A stretch of DNA of 64,000 nucleotides, taken from positions 37,795-101,794 of the forward strand of contig NZ_LPXN01000105.1 in the NCBI RefSeq assembly GCF_001618175.1. Direction: 5' to 3'. The position numbers and the translations under genes were made by a program. Below, piece by piece: positions 48,355 through 56,780 of the stretch. The notes under the pieces were generated by a model. It had not been told where the DNA came from. It made no database searches and saw only the letters and a list, made by a program, of their open reading frames with translations. This stretch comes from Oceanibaculum pacificum. Lineage in GTDB: Bacteria > Pseudomonadota > Alphaproteobacteria > Oceanibaculales > Oceanibaculaceae. Each line of letters opens with the position of its first letter. Positions within the stretch are counted from its first letter, which is position 1.

Positions 48355-50580
48355 TTACAGGAAGCTGTACGGATCGACATCGACCTGCACGCGCACGCTG
48401 GCGGGAACCTCCACCTGGGCGAGCCAGCGACGCAGGACGGGCTGGATGGCGATGGCTTTCGCGGTCTTCAGCAACAGGCGGCAGCGATGGCGGCCGCGCA
48501 GGATCGAGAAGGGAGCAGGGGCGGGGCCGAGGACGCGCACCCCCTCCTCGCGCGGGGCAGTGCGGCCCAGGCGCAGCGCCACAGCCTCCACCAGCCGCTG
48601 GTCGGCGCCGGAGACGATCAGCCCGGCCAGCCTTCCATAGGGCGGCATGCCGGCGCGGCGGCGGTCGTCGGCCTCGGCCTCCAGGAACCGGTCGCGGTCG
48701 CCCTCGACCAGCGCTTTCAGCACCTTGTGGTCGGGATCGTAGGTTTGCAGCAGCACCCGGCCGGGATGCTCGGCGCGGCCGGCGCGGCCGGCGACCTGGT
48801 GCAATATCTGATAAGTCCGCTCCGCCGCGCGCAGATCGCCGCCCATCAGGCCCAGATCGGCGTCGATCACGCCGACCAGCGTCAGCAGCGGGAAATGATG
48901 GCCTTTGGCGACGAGCTGCGTGCCGATCAAGATGTCGACCTCGCGCTCGCGCACGCTGCGCAGCAGCTCGCCGACGGCGGCGGGGCCGGCCAGCGTGTCG
49001 CTGGCGACTACGGCGAAGCGCGCCTCGGGGAAGGTATGCAGCACCTCCTCGGCGATGCGCTCCACGCCGGGGCCGACTGCCTTGAAGCCATCCGTGCTCT
49101 GGCAACTCGGGCATTCGCTGGGCAGCCGGGCGGTATAGCCGCACTGGTGGCATTGCAGCCGGCCGGCCAGCCGATGCTCGACCAGCCAGGCCGTGCAGTT
49201 CGGGCAGCCCAGCCGGTGGCCGCAGGAGCCGCACAGCGTCAGCGGCGCATAGCCCCGGCGGTTCAGGAACAGCACCGCCTGCTCGCCGGCTTCCAGCGTG
49301 CCGCGCATCGCCTCGACCAGCGGCGGCGATAGCCAGCGACCCGGCGCCGGGCGGTGGGCGCGCATGTCGATGGCCTGGATCATCGGCAGGGCGGCGCCGG
49401 CGAAGCGGTCCGGCAGCGTGACCTTGGCGTAGCGCCCGGCCTCCACATTCGCCACCGTCTCCAGCGATGGGGTGGCGGAGACCAGCACGATGGGAATCTC
49501 CCCCAGATGCGCGCGCACCACCGCCATGTCGCGGGCATTGTAGGTGACGCCTTCCTCCTGCTTGAAGGCGGGCTCATGTTCCTCGTCGACCACGATCAGG
49601 CCGAGATCGGGGAAGGGCAGGAACAGGGCCGAGCGCGCGCCGACCACCACCCCGGCCTTGCCTTCCGATACGGCGCGCCAGCCATCGCGGCGCTGCGCCT
49701 GGGTCAGCTCCGAATGCCATTCCAGCGGGCGGCAGCCGAACCGGGCCTCGAAGCGCTCCAGCCAATGCGGGGTCAGCGCGATTTCCGGCAGCAGCACCAG
49801 CACTTGCCGGTTGTCCCGCAAGGCGGCGGCGATGGCCTCGAAATACACCTCGGTCTTGCCGGAACCGGTGACGCCATCCAGCAGCGTTGCCGAATAGCCG
49901 CCGCCGATTCCCCCGCTCAAGGCCTCGGCGGCGCTCCGCTGATCGTCCGACAGATCGGGACCGGGCAGCGCGGGATCGGGAACCGGCGGGCGAAGGGACG
50001 GGGGCAGCAGCACGGTCGCCAGCGCGCCGGCCTCGGCCAGCCCCTTCACCACGCCTGAGGAGACGCCGGCTTCCCGCGCGATGTCGCCGGCGGGCAATGG
50101 CGGCAGGTCGCGCAGCAGGGTCAACACCCGGCGGCGCGCGGCGCTCGGGCGCAGCCCTTCAATGTCGAAACCCTCGGCCAGGCGGTAGGCGACGACCGGC
50201 TTGGCCGGCTCCAGCGCCGCCGGCACGCTCATCGCCATGCGCAGCACCTGGCCGGGGGCGGCCAGAGTATAGGCGGCGACCCAGCTCACGAAGCGGCGCA
50301 GCACCGTGGACATCGGCGGCGCGTCGAGCCGGCCGACCACATCCTTCAGCCGGGCCTCGGCAATATCGCCGCTGCCGCCCAGCGCCCAGACCACGCCCAG
50401 CATCTGCCGGCGGCCCAGCGGCACGATGACGAAATCGCCCTCCGCGAGGTCCAGCCCCTCGGGCACGCGGTAATCGTAGCCCTCGCCGATCGGCAGCGGC
50501 AGCAGAACGGTGACGCGCGCAAGCGTCGCGTTTTTGTCATGTTGCGTTGCGGCGGCGGCGCTGGCTGTTTTATCCGTCAT
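48355..50580 (-). CDS. priA: Primosomal replication protein N' (PriA helicase)
   Basis: A 741-residue replication-restart helicase. The N-terminal 3'-OH-binding domain is followed by the helicase core with Walker [12 protein letters not shown], the DEEH box [14 protein letters not shown], the zinc region with paired cysteines ([25 protein letters not shown]), and LLGTQL-like [27 protein letters not shown]. The transcription direction is toward the atp genes. The ATG at 50580 is adopted. Confidence 0.96.
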   Translation of the reverse strand: MTDKTASAAAATQHDKNATLARVTVLLPLPIGEGYDYRVPEGLDLAEGDFVIVPLGRRQMLGVVWALGGSGDIAEARLKDVVGRLDAPPMSTVLRRFVSWVAAYTLAAPGQVLRMAMSVPAALEPAKPVVAYRLAEGFDIEGLRPSAARRRVLTLLRDLPPLPAGDIAREAGVSSGVVKGLAEAGALATVLLPPSLRPPVPDPALPGPDLSDDQRSAAEALSGGIGGGYSATLLDGVTGSGKTEVYFEAIAAALRDNRQVLVLLPEIALTPHWLERFEARFGCRPLEWHSELTQAQRRDGWRAVSEGKAGVVVGARSALFLPFPDLGLIVVDEEHEPAFKQEEGVTYNARDMAVVRAHLGEIPIVLVSATPSLETVANVEAGRYAKVTLPDRFAGAALPMIQAIDMRAHRPAPGRWLSPPLVEAMRGTLEAGEQAVLFLNRRGYAPLTLCGSCGHRLGCPNCTAWLVEHRLAGRLQCHQCGYTARLPSECPSCQSTDGFKAVGPGVERIAEEVLHTFPEARFAVVASDTLAGPAAVGELLRSVREREVDILIGTQLVAKGHHFPLLTLVGVIDADLGLMGGDLRAAERTYQILHQVAGRAGRAEHPGRVLLQTYDPDHKVLKALVEGDRDRFLEAEADDRRRAGMPPYGRLAGLIVSGADQRLVEAVALRLGRTAPREEGVRVLGPAPAPFSILRGRHRCRLLLKTAKAIAIQPVLRRWLAQVEVPASVRVQVDVDPYSFL

Positions 50581-50667
50581 GGGGTAGGTTTAGCGATGAG
50601 CGGGATCGAGGGCGAGCGTTCCTCGATCCCATGTCGTATTCGGATAATGCAAGGACCGTTTTCCTCG

Positions 50668-51324
50668 ATGAAATTCTTCGTCGATACCGCCGATGTTGCC
50701 GAGATCCGCGAACTCGCGGGCAGCGGCCTGCTGGACGGCGTGACCACCAACCCCTCCCTGATCGCCAAGAGTGGCCGCAAGATGGCCGATGTGATTGCGG
50801 AAATCTGCGCCGTCGTTCCCGGCCCCGTCAGCGCCGAGGTTACGGCGACCGAATCCGAGGGCATGCTGAAGGAAGGCCGCTACCTCGCCAAGATCGCCGA
50901 CAATGTCGTGGTGAAGCTGCCGCTGACCCCGGAAGGGCTGAAGGCCTGCAAGGCGCTGACCGACGAGGGCACGCAGACCAACGTCACACTGTGCTTCTCC
51001 GCCGCCCAGGCGATCCTTGCGGCGAAGGCCGGCGCTACCTATGTCTCGCCCTTCGTCGGCCGGCTCGACGATATCGGCCAGGACGGCATGGAGCTGATCG
51101 CCGATATCGTGCAGATCTACGCCAACTATCCGGCCTTCACGACCGAGGTGCTGGTCGCCTCGATCCGCAATCCGGTGCATGTGGTCGATGCCGCGAAGCT
51201 AGGCGCCGATGTCTGCACCGTGCCGCCCTCGACCCTGCGCCAGCTGTTCAACCATCCGCTGACCGACAAGGGCCTGGCCGCTTTCCTGGCCGATTGGCAG
51301 AAGACCGGCCAGTCCATCCTGTAA
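50668..51324 (+). CDS. fsa: Fructose-6-phosphate aldolase / transaldolase-like protein
   Basis: A 218-residue short transaldolase-family protein (FSA/MipB/TalC). It starts [16 protein letters not shown], with [13 protein letters not shown], the Schiff-base Lys83 in [34 protein letters not shown] (pieces [15 protein letters not shown] and [11 protein letters not shown]) and a C-terminal swap helix. The length suits aldolase or the short transaldolase; which activity cannot be read. The ATG at 50668 was chosen over upstream in-frame starts because the family begins there. Confidence 0.93.
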   Translation: MKFFVDTADVAEIRELAGSGLLDGVTTNPSLIAKSGRKMADVIAEICAVVPGPVSAEVTATESEGMLKEGRYLAKIADNVVVKLPLTPEGLKACKALTDEGTQTNVTLCFSAAQAILAAKAGATYVSPFVGRLDDIGQDGMELIADIVQIYANYPAFTTEVLVASIRNPVHVVDAAKLGADVCTVPPSTLRQLFNHPLTDKGLAAFLADWQKTGQSIL

Positions 51325-51340
51325 CCCGAAAGACGCGCGC

Positions 51341-52093
51341 ATGACCGAAGACAGCCGCATCGTCCGCACGCCGAACCCGCCCGCCGCGGCGGGTACGCCG
51401 TCGGCCAAGCGTTCGGTCACCGCCGCCGATGTCGAGCAGTATCTGCGGCGCCACCCCGATTTCCTGGTCAAGCATGCGAACCTGGCCGAAGTGCTGGCGC
51501 CGCCGACGCGCGACAATGGCGACGGGGTGGTGGACCTGCAATATTTCCTGGTCCACCGGCTGCGCGGCGAGTTGAGCGGCCTGAAGGAACAGCAGCAGAA
51601 TCTGATCGGCACCATCCGCGCCAACACGGCAAATCAGGCGCGGGTTTACGAAGCGGTGCTGGCGATGCTGAACGCCACCAGCTTCGAGCATTTCATCGAG
51701 ATTGTGACCAGCGACCTGGCGATCATCCTGGATGTCGACGCGGTGGCGCTGTGCGTCGAGACCAACGGCTTCCTGGATGCCGGCGACCGCATGGCCGGCG
51801 TGCGCATCCTGGCGAACGGGCGCATCGACGGGTTGCTGGGCGACGGGCGTGACGTGATGCTGGGCGAGGTGATGCTGGGCGACGCCGATATCTTCGGCGG
51901 CGCGGCGACCCTGGTGCAGTCGCAGGCGATGAGCCGGCTGCGTTTCTCGCCCAAGGCCCCGCACGGGCTGCTGGTGTTCGGCTCCCGCCGGGAGGACACT
52001 TTCCATCCTGGGCTGGGGACCGAACTGCTGATGTTCCTGTCCCGCGCGCTGGAAAGCTGTGTGCGGCGATGGCTCGACCTGCCGGCGGATTGA
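51341..52093 (+). CDS. DUF484 family GAF-like protein
   Basis: A 250-residue DUF484 protein. VEQYLRRHPDFLVKHANLAEVL at about 31-52, DLQYFLVHRLRGELSGLKEQQQNLI and the GAF-like core with VDAVALCVE and LLVFGSRREDTFHPGLGTELLMFLSRALE (pieces LVFGSRREDTFHPG and TELLMFLSRALE) are typical. DUF484 is almost always encoded directly upstream of xerC, as here; a role is unproven. It overlaps xerC by 25 bp. Confidence 0.92.
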   Translation: MTEDSRIVRTPNPPAAAGTPSAKRSVTAADVEQYLRRHPDFLVKHANLAEVLAPPTRDNGDGVVDLQYFLVHRLRGELSGLKEQQQNLIGTIRANTANQARVYEAVLAMLNATSFEHFIEIVTSDLAIILDVDAVALCVETNGFLDAGDRMAGVRILANGRIDGLLGDGRDVMLGEVMLGDADIFGGAATLVQSQAMSRLRFSPKAPHGLLVFGSRREDTFHPGLGTELLMFLSRALESCVRRWLDLPAD

Positions 52094-53034
52094 GCGTTCC
52101 CGATCAGGCGGCCCCCGATCTTCGGGCCGCCATCCTGGACTGGCACCGCTGGCTATCGGAGGAGCGGCAAAGCTCCTCCCATACTGTCGAGGCTTATGGC
52201 CGCGATCTTTCCGTCTTTATCGACTTCATGGCCGGGCATCTTGGCGGGGCGATGTCGCTGGCCGACCTTGAGCACCTGAAGGCGGCCGATTTCCGCGCCT
52301 ATCTGGCGGGGCGCGCGGGCGAGGCCTATGCCCGAAGCTCCACCGCGCGGGCTTTTTCCGTGGTGCGCAGCTTCTTCCGTTTCTTGGAGCGGCACGGCAA
52401 GATCGCCAACGCCGCGATCCATTCCGTGCGCACGCCGAAACTGCCGCACGCCGTGCCCAAGGCGTTGAGCGAGGAGGAGGCGGACCGGCTGGTCGACGGC
52501 ACCGACATCGCCGCCGCCACCGAGGCCGAACCCTGGGTGCTGGCCCGCGACGCCGCGCTGATCACGCTGCTCTATGGCTGCGGCCTGCGCATCGGCGAGG
52601 CGCTGGCGCTGAGCCGGGGAGACGCCCCTTCCGGCGATCTGATGCGGGTGACCGGCAAGGGCAACAAGCAGCGCGTGGTGCCGGTGCTGCCGGCGGTGCG
52701 CGACTCGATCGCCGGCTATCTGGCGCTCTGCCCGCATGCCGGGGATGCACGCACGCCGCTGTTTCTCGGCGTGCGTGGCGGGGCGCTTAATCCGCGCCTC
52801 GTCCAGGGGCTGATGCAGAAGCTCCGCGCCGCGCTCGATTTACCCGACAGCGCCACGCCGCACGCCCTGCGCCACAGCTTCGCGACGCATCTGCTCGCCG
52901 GCGGGGGCGATCTGCGTGCAATCCAGGAATTGCTCGGCCACGCCTCGCTCTCCACCACCCAGCGCTATACCGATGTGGATTCGGCCAAGCTGCTTGCCGT
53001 TCACCGTGCCGCGCATCCCCGGGCCGGGCGGTAA
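52069..53034 (+). CDS. xerC: Tyrosine recombinase XerC
   Basis: A 321-residue chromosome-dimer resolution recombinase acting at dif with XerD. The N-terminal SAM-like DNA-binding domain (about 18-105) is followed by the catalytic domain with Arg174 (GCGLRIGEA), Lys in TGKGNKQR, His265-x-x-Arg268 (HALRHSFATHLL), His291 (LLGHASLS) and Tyr300 (TTQRYTDVD). The alternative that it is an integrase of a mobile element is unlikely given the DUF484 linkage. The start at 52069 lies inside the DUF484 gene. Confidence 0.95.
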   Translation: MARPAGGLSVPDQAAPDLRAAILDWHRWLSEERQSSSHTVEAYGRDLSVFIDFMAGHLGGAMSLADLEHLKAADFRAYLAGRAGEAYARSSTARAFSVVRSFFRFLERHGKIANAAIHSVRTPKLPHAVPKALSEEEADRLVDGTDIAAATEAEPWVLARDAALITLLYGCGLRIGEALALSRGDAPSGDLMRVTGKGNKQRVVPVLPAVRDSIAGYLALCPHAGDARTPLFLGVRGGALNPRLVQGLMQKLRAALDLPDSATPHALRHSFATHLLAGGGDLRAIQELLGHASLSTTQRYTDVDSAKLLAVHRAAHPRAGR

Positions 53035-53040
53035 CGCAAA

Positions 53041-53063
53041 AGCCCCGGCCTGGGGCCGGGGCT
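53041..53063. terminator. Bidirectional terminator between xerC and the FKBP gene
   Basis: A perfect 10-bp stem, AGCCCCGGCC / GGCCGGGGCT, with a 3-nt loop (TGG), lies 6 bp past the xerC stop. The minus-strand transcript runs into TTTTGC, so it mainly serves the convergent FKBP gene. Confidence 0.75.
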
Positions 53064-53091
53064 TCGCGGAATCTCTCAAGATCGGTCCTGG

Positions 53092-53520
53092 TCAGACGAT
53101 CTCGACCAATTCGATATCGAAGGTGAGATCCTTGCCAGCCAGCGGATGGTTGGCGTCGAGCGTCACCGACTGGTCTGACACGGACGTGACCGTCAGCAGC
53201 AGCGGCTGGCTGTTCGGGCCCTGCGCCTGAAGCTGCAGGCCTTCCTGGAAATCGATGTCCTGCGGCAGGGAAACGCGCTCGATCTCCTGCACGAGGTCGG
53301 GACGGTGCGTGCCATAAGCGTCTTCGGCCGGTACGGTGACCGTGCGACTCTCGCCCGGCTGCAGGCCCAGGGCAGCCTGCTCGAAGCCACCGATCACCTG
53401 GCCCTGGCCGACGGTGAACTGCAAGGGATCCCGCCCGACCGAGGAATCGAACTGCGCCCCATCCTCAAGCGTGCCTGTATAATGTACGCGGACGGTATCG
53501 CCCGATTTCACAGCGGTCAT
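53092..53520 (-). CDS. FKBP-type peptidyl-prolyl isomerase, SlyD-like
   Basis: A 142-residue SlyD-type isomerase and chaperone. TVRVHYTGTLEDGAQFDSS, VIGGFEQAALGLQPGESRTV and the insert-in-flap portion (PAEDAYGTHRPDLVQEI) are present; the C-terminal part has LDANHPLAGKDLTFDIELVEI. The metal-binding His-rich tail of E. coli SlyD is absent. The ATG at 53520 has a strong GGAGG 9 nt upstream; the frame is open further upstream to 53559. Confidence 0.93.
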   Translation of the reverse strand: MTAVKSGDTVRVHYTGTLEDGAQFDSSVGRDPLQFTVGQGQVIGGFEQAALGLQPGESRTVTVPAEDAYGTHRPDLVQEIERVSLPQDIDFQEGLQLQAQGPNSQPLLLTVTSVSDQSVTLDANHPLAGKDLTFDIELVEIV

Positions 53521-53735
53521 AAGCCGCCTCCTGATCTCAATAGGTTCCGCACGCCGCATGGGGTGCGTTGGATCGGTGAGCCCTCCAGGGCCTCACCGGT
53601 TCTGGCCATTCCGGAAGCAGTACATCCGGAATTGCGTAAATATCGCCCGACACGATGCCGGACGGCAAGCATTGCAGATGGGTCCGCGAGGCGGCGGCAT
53701 CAACCCGGCCAAGCAATTCTCCGCCAAATTGTATC

Positions 53736-53770
53736 TTGTAGAATTCAATATGCGGAAATATGTTTCGTAT
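53736..53770 (+). promoter_or_regulatory. Promoter and IclR-type operator of the TauD-like gene
   Basis: TTGTAG at 53736-53741 and TATGTT at 53759-53764 with a 17-bp spacer. The -10 lies in a hyphenated 21-bp palindrome at 53750-53770 whose core GGAAATATGTTTC resembles IclR-family boxes (AT-CG-AA n5 TT-CG-AT). The IclR regulator gene downstream on the other strand is the likely binder. Confidence 0.45.
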
Positions 53771-53810
53771 TATCGAATAAGAACCGAGGTAAAATCGGGA
53801 GGAGGACGCC

Positions 53811-54650
53811 ATGGCCCATCAGGAATTGGAAATCAGGAAGATAGCCGGCGCGATCGGCGCGGAGATTCACGGGGTGGATCTGTCGCAACCCCTGGGCGAC
53901 AACGTCGTCGGGGCTATCCGCCAGGCTTACCTGGACAATCTCGTGATCTTTTTCCGCGATCAGGATTTATCCCCGGCGCAGTTCCTGGATTTCTCCAAGC
54001 GGTTCGGACAGCCGGTCGAATATCCCTTCGTGAAGGGCATCGACGGCTTCCCGGAGATCATCCAGGTTGCCAAGCTGGAGCATGAGACGGTGAATTTCGG
54101 CGGCGTCTGGCACTCCGACACCACCTATCTCGAAAAGCCGCCGATGGGAACCATGCTGATCGCCCGCGAAGTGCCGCCCTATGGCGGCGACACGCTGTTC
54201 GCCAATCAATACGCGGCCTATGAGGCGCTGTCGGACAAGATGAAGGAGCTGCTGGACGGGCTGGTCGGCATCAGCAGCTCGGCCAAGGCGGACGTCTCCA
54301 AGACCCGCGAGGACCGCATCAAGGACAGCGCCAACACGCAGGCCAGCAGCAGCTACCTGTCGGAGCATCCGGTGGTGCGCACCCACCCGGAAACCGGCCG
54401 CAAGGCGCTTTACATCAACACCGCGCACACGGTCGCCTTCAAGGGCATGACCGAGGCGGAGAGCGCGCCGATTCTGAATTTCCTGTTCCAGCACCAGATC
54501 AAGCCGGAATATACGTGCCGCTTCTCCTGGCGGCCCGGCTCCATCGCCTTCTGGGACAACCGCGCGGCCCAGCATAATCCGATCAACGATTATCACGGCT
54601 TCCGCCGGGTCATGCACCGCATCACCCTGGCCGGCGACACGCCGGTCTGA
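53811..54650 (+). CDS. TauD/TfdA-family Fe(II)/2-oxoglutarate dioxygenase
   Basis: A 279-residue non-heme iron dioxygenase that oxidises an organic substrate with 2-oxoglutarate and O2. The iron ligands are His101-x-Asp103 (VWHSDTTY) and His255 (AAQHNPIND), and Arg266 (GFRRVMHR) binds 2-oxoglutarate. It also shows TLFANQYAAYEAL. The start at 53811 has GGGAGGAGG about 8 nt upstream. Substrates of the family include taurine, aryloxyalkanoates and alkyl sulfates; none can be assigned. It ends 9 bp from the convergent IclR gene and has its own promoter with an IclR-like operator. Confidence 0.92.
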   Translation: MAHQELEIRKIAGAIGAEIHGVDLSQPLGDNVVGAIRQAYLDNLVIFFRDQDLSPAQFLDFSKRFGQPVEYPFVKGIDGFPEIIQVAKLEHETVNFGGVWHSDTTYLEKPPMGTMLIAREVPPYGGDTLFANQYAAYEALSDKMKELLDGLVGISSSAKADVSKTREDRIKDSANTQASSSYLSEHPVVRTHPETGRKALYINTAHTVAFKGMTEAESAPILNFLFQHQIKPEYTCRFSWRPGSIAFWDNRAAQHNPINDYHGFRRVMHRITLAGDTPV

Positions 54651-54658
54651 CGCGGGCG

Positions 54659-55423
54659 TTACAGCCCGCGCAATTCAGCGGCCAGGGAATCGAAGGCGGC
54701 GCCGACTTCCATGAGATGGGCGAGATAGGCATCCCGATTCTGCTGCATGCGCGCGATGGGACCGGCCAGGGCCACGCCCAGAGTCTCGTCCAGCAGGTGG
54801 CGGGAGATCGAGATCGCCATCACATCGACGATGTTCTCGCCCAGCGTCTGGTACCAGCCGCGGGCGCGTGAGGCGTCCAGCTCCTCAGTCAGCGCCTTTG
54901 CGTCGGTGACGGTGTTCTCGGTGACGCGCGGCAATTTCAGCCGGGCAAGCAGGGCGGCCAGCTCGGCCGCTTCCATCTGGCCCAGCAGCGACTTGCCGAT
55001 GGCGCTGGAATGCAGCGGCTTCAGATCGCCGGGGCTGGAGGTGTAGCGCACGATGTGGCTGCCCTCGATCACCTCCAGATAGGTGATCTGGTCGCCCTGG
55101 CGCTTGCCCAGCAGCACGGTCTCGCCGGTTGCCTTCATCAGCCCTTCGAGGATCGGCGTCAGCTTCTCCAGCAGCGGGTCGTGCCGGGCGATCGCCTGGG
55201 CGATGGTGAGCAGGCGCTTGGTCGGGTAGACCCGCTTGCGATGATCCAGAATATAGACATAGCCGCGCGATTGCAGGGTACGGACCAGCGAATGGCAGCT
55301 GCTGATCGGCGCGTTGATGCGCTGCGCGATCTCGGTCAGCGATAGTGGCGCGCGGGCCTTGGCGAATATTTCCAACAGATCGAGCGTTCGCGCCGCCGTC
55401 TTGACCGAATCCTGCCCTGCCAT
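54659..55423 (-). CDS. IclR-family transcriptional regulator
   Basis: A 254-residue IclR regulator. The N-terminal winged HTH (SVKTAARTLDLLEIFAKAR, SLTEIAQRI, SSCHSLVRTLQSRGYV) precedes the effector domain with HSSAIGKSLLG and GYNRG-like RGWYQTLGENIVDVMAISI. The ATG at 55423 is used; a GTG at 55432 would add three residues. It is divergent from the TRAP genes and convergent with the TauD-like gene, so it probably controls both. Two palindromes lie before its start. Confidence 0.92.
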   Translation of the reverse strand: MAGQDSVKTAARTLDLLEIFAKARAPLSLTEIAQRINAPISSCHSLVRTLQSRGYVYILDHRKRVYPTKRLLTIAQAIARHDPLLEKLTPILEGLMKATGETVLLGKRQGDQITYLEVIEGSHIVRYTSSPGDLKPLHSSAIGKSLLGQMEAAELAALLARLKLPRVTENTVTDAKALTEELDASRARGWYQTLGENIVDVMAISISRHLLDETLGVALAGPIARMQQNRDAYLAHLMEVGAAFDSLAAELRGL

Positions 55424-55523
55424 GCCATCCACGCTTTTGCTTATTGGTTGCCGCCAACAGTAAACGCGGTCGCGGCAGTTGCAAGCCGAAAGCCGCCGCG
55501 AAACTCCCCCTGAATTTGCTTGG

Positions 55524-55556
55524 GGTAATAAAATTACCTTACTATCGATTTCGATA
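55524..55556. promoter_or_regulatory. Two palindromes in the iclR/TRAP divergent spacer
   Basis: GGTAAT-AAA-ATTACC (55524-55538) and TATCGA-TT-TCGATA (55543-55556) are both perfect, 4 bp apart, in the AT-rich middle of the 290-bp divergent region. They are candidate IclR binding sites for autoregulation and control of the TRAP operon. Their sequence differs from the box at 53750, so binding by one protein is not certain. Confidence 0.5.
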
Positions 55557-55714
55557 AAGAGAAAAGTCTTTCAACGCACGGAAGACGGCGATATCGTTGC
55601 GCCTCGTTCAACAGGGCGGTCCGGCCCGTATCCGGATCGCATCCATAACAGATGCGGGAAGCGTCAAGTCCCAGCGCCAGATTGGGCCGCCGCTTACCCG
55701 GGATGGAGGAAGAC

Positions 55715-56704
55715 ATGACCCAGTCGCCGCGCTCCCGCGCCTTTTCGAGCATGATTCGCACCGGCATGGCGGGTCTCGCGCTTGCCGCCGGCCTGGCCGT
55801 CGCGACCGGCCCCGCCTCGGCCCAGCGCCTGGCGATGGGCGGCACGCATGGCCAGTCCGCCTTCTATGCCTATCAGGTCGCCGTGGTGTCGGACTGGAAC
55901 AAGACGCTGGGCATGAATATGAGCATCCAGGAGCTGGGGGGCGCCTCGGCCTCGACCACGGCGCTGATGCGCGGCGAGGTCGATATGGGCATCGCCGTGA
56001 CCTCCAGCGACTATGCCACCATGAAGGGCAAGGGCGGCGAGAAGCTGCGGACGCTGTATTATTTCGCGCCGCTGCCGGCCAATTGGGTGGTTGCCGCCGA
56101 TTCCGACATCAAGAGCATGTCCGACCTGGCCGGCAAGCAGTTCAATCCGGGCGGTCGCGGCTCGGCCACGGAAAAGCAGGCCGACGAGATCATGAAGGTG
56201 CTTGGCATCGCGCCGGAGATGTTCCGCGCCGGCGGCACGGATGCGCTGGAATCTTATCAGAACCGTCGCATCGTCGGTTTCATGAAGGCCGGCCTGCACC
56301 CTGACGGCTATATCCAGCAGGCGCACGCCTCGCGGCCGATCAGGATGATCCCGATGACCCAGGCCGAGGCCGAGAAGGTCGTGACGGAAATCCCTTATTT
56401 CAGCGTCGCCAAGGTGACGCCCGGCGATAATTACGGCAGTCAGCCGGCCGATATCACGACGGTGCAGACCGCCATCGGCATCAACACCACCAGCGATCTG
56501 CCGGAAAAGGTGGCCTATGAGGTCGCTAAGCGGATTTTCTCGGCCGAAGGCATGGCGGCGGCCAAAAGCGGCTATCCCGCCGCTGACCGGGTGATTCCGG
56601 CCGACCTGACGCTGTCGGCTTCGGTCGCGCCGCTGCATCCCGGCGTCGCGCGTTACTTCAAGGAAGTCGGCGCCGCCGTGCCGGCGCGCCTCGCCGCAAA
56701 ATAA
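55715..56704 (+). CDS. TAXI-family TRAP transporter substrate-binding protein
   Basis: A 329-residue periplasmic binding protein. It has a signal peptide of about 33 residues (cleaved after ASA), RLAMGGTHGQSAFYAYQVAVVSDWNKTLG (pieces RLAMGGTHGQSAFYA and VAVVSDWNKTLG), GGASASTTALMRGEVDMGIAV and the TAXI-typical KQFNPGGRGSATEK. TAXI proteins pair with fused TRAP permeases; few ligands are known (glutamate, 2-oxoglutarate). The ATG at 55715 has GGAGGAA upstream; the frame is open to 55652. It is first gene of the TRAP operon. Confidence 0.92.
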   Translation: MTQSPRSRAFSSMIRTGMAGLALAAGLAVATGPASAQRLAMGGTHGQSAFYAYQVAVVSDWNKTLGMNMSIQELGGASASTTALMRGEVDMGIAVTSSDYATMKGKGGEKLRTLYYFAPLPANWVVAADSDIKSMSDLAGKQFNPGGRGSATEKQADEIMKVLGIAPEMFRAGGTDALESYQNRRIVGFMKAGLHPDGYIQQAHASRPIRMIPMTQAEAEKVVTEIPYFSVAKVTPGDNYGSQPADITTVQTAIGINTTSDLPEKVAYEVAKRIFSAEGMAAAKSGYPAADRVIPADLTLSASVAPLHPGVARYFKEVGAAVPARLAAK

Positions 56705-56780
56705 GCTTCTGCAATCCAACCGACCTGGACCGCCAGCGCCCCGCGCTGGCGGTCGCCCTTTTGCAAGACACGACACGAAC

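Noticed and set aside
52069..53034. Phage or island integrase
   Set aside because: All catalytic residues fit, but the DUF484 neighbour and chromosomal context match XerC; no att sites or phage genes adjoin.
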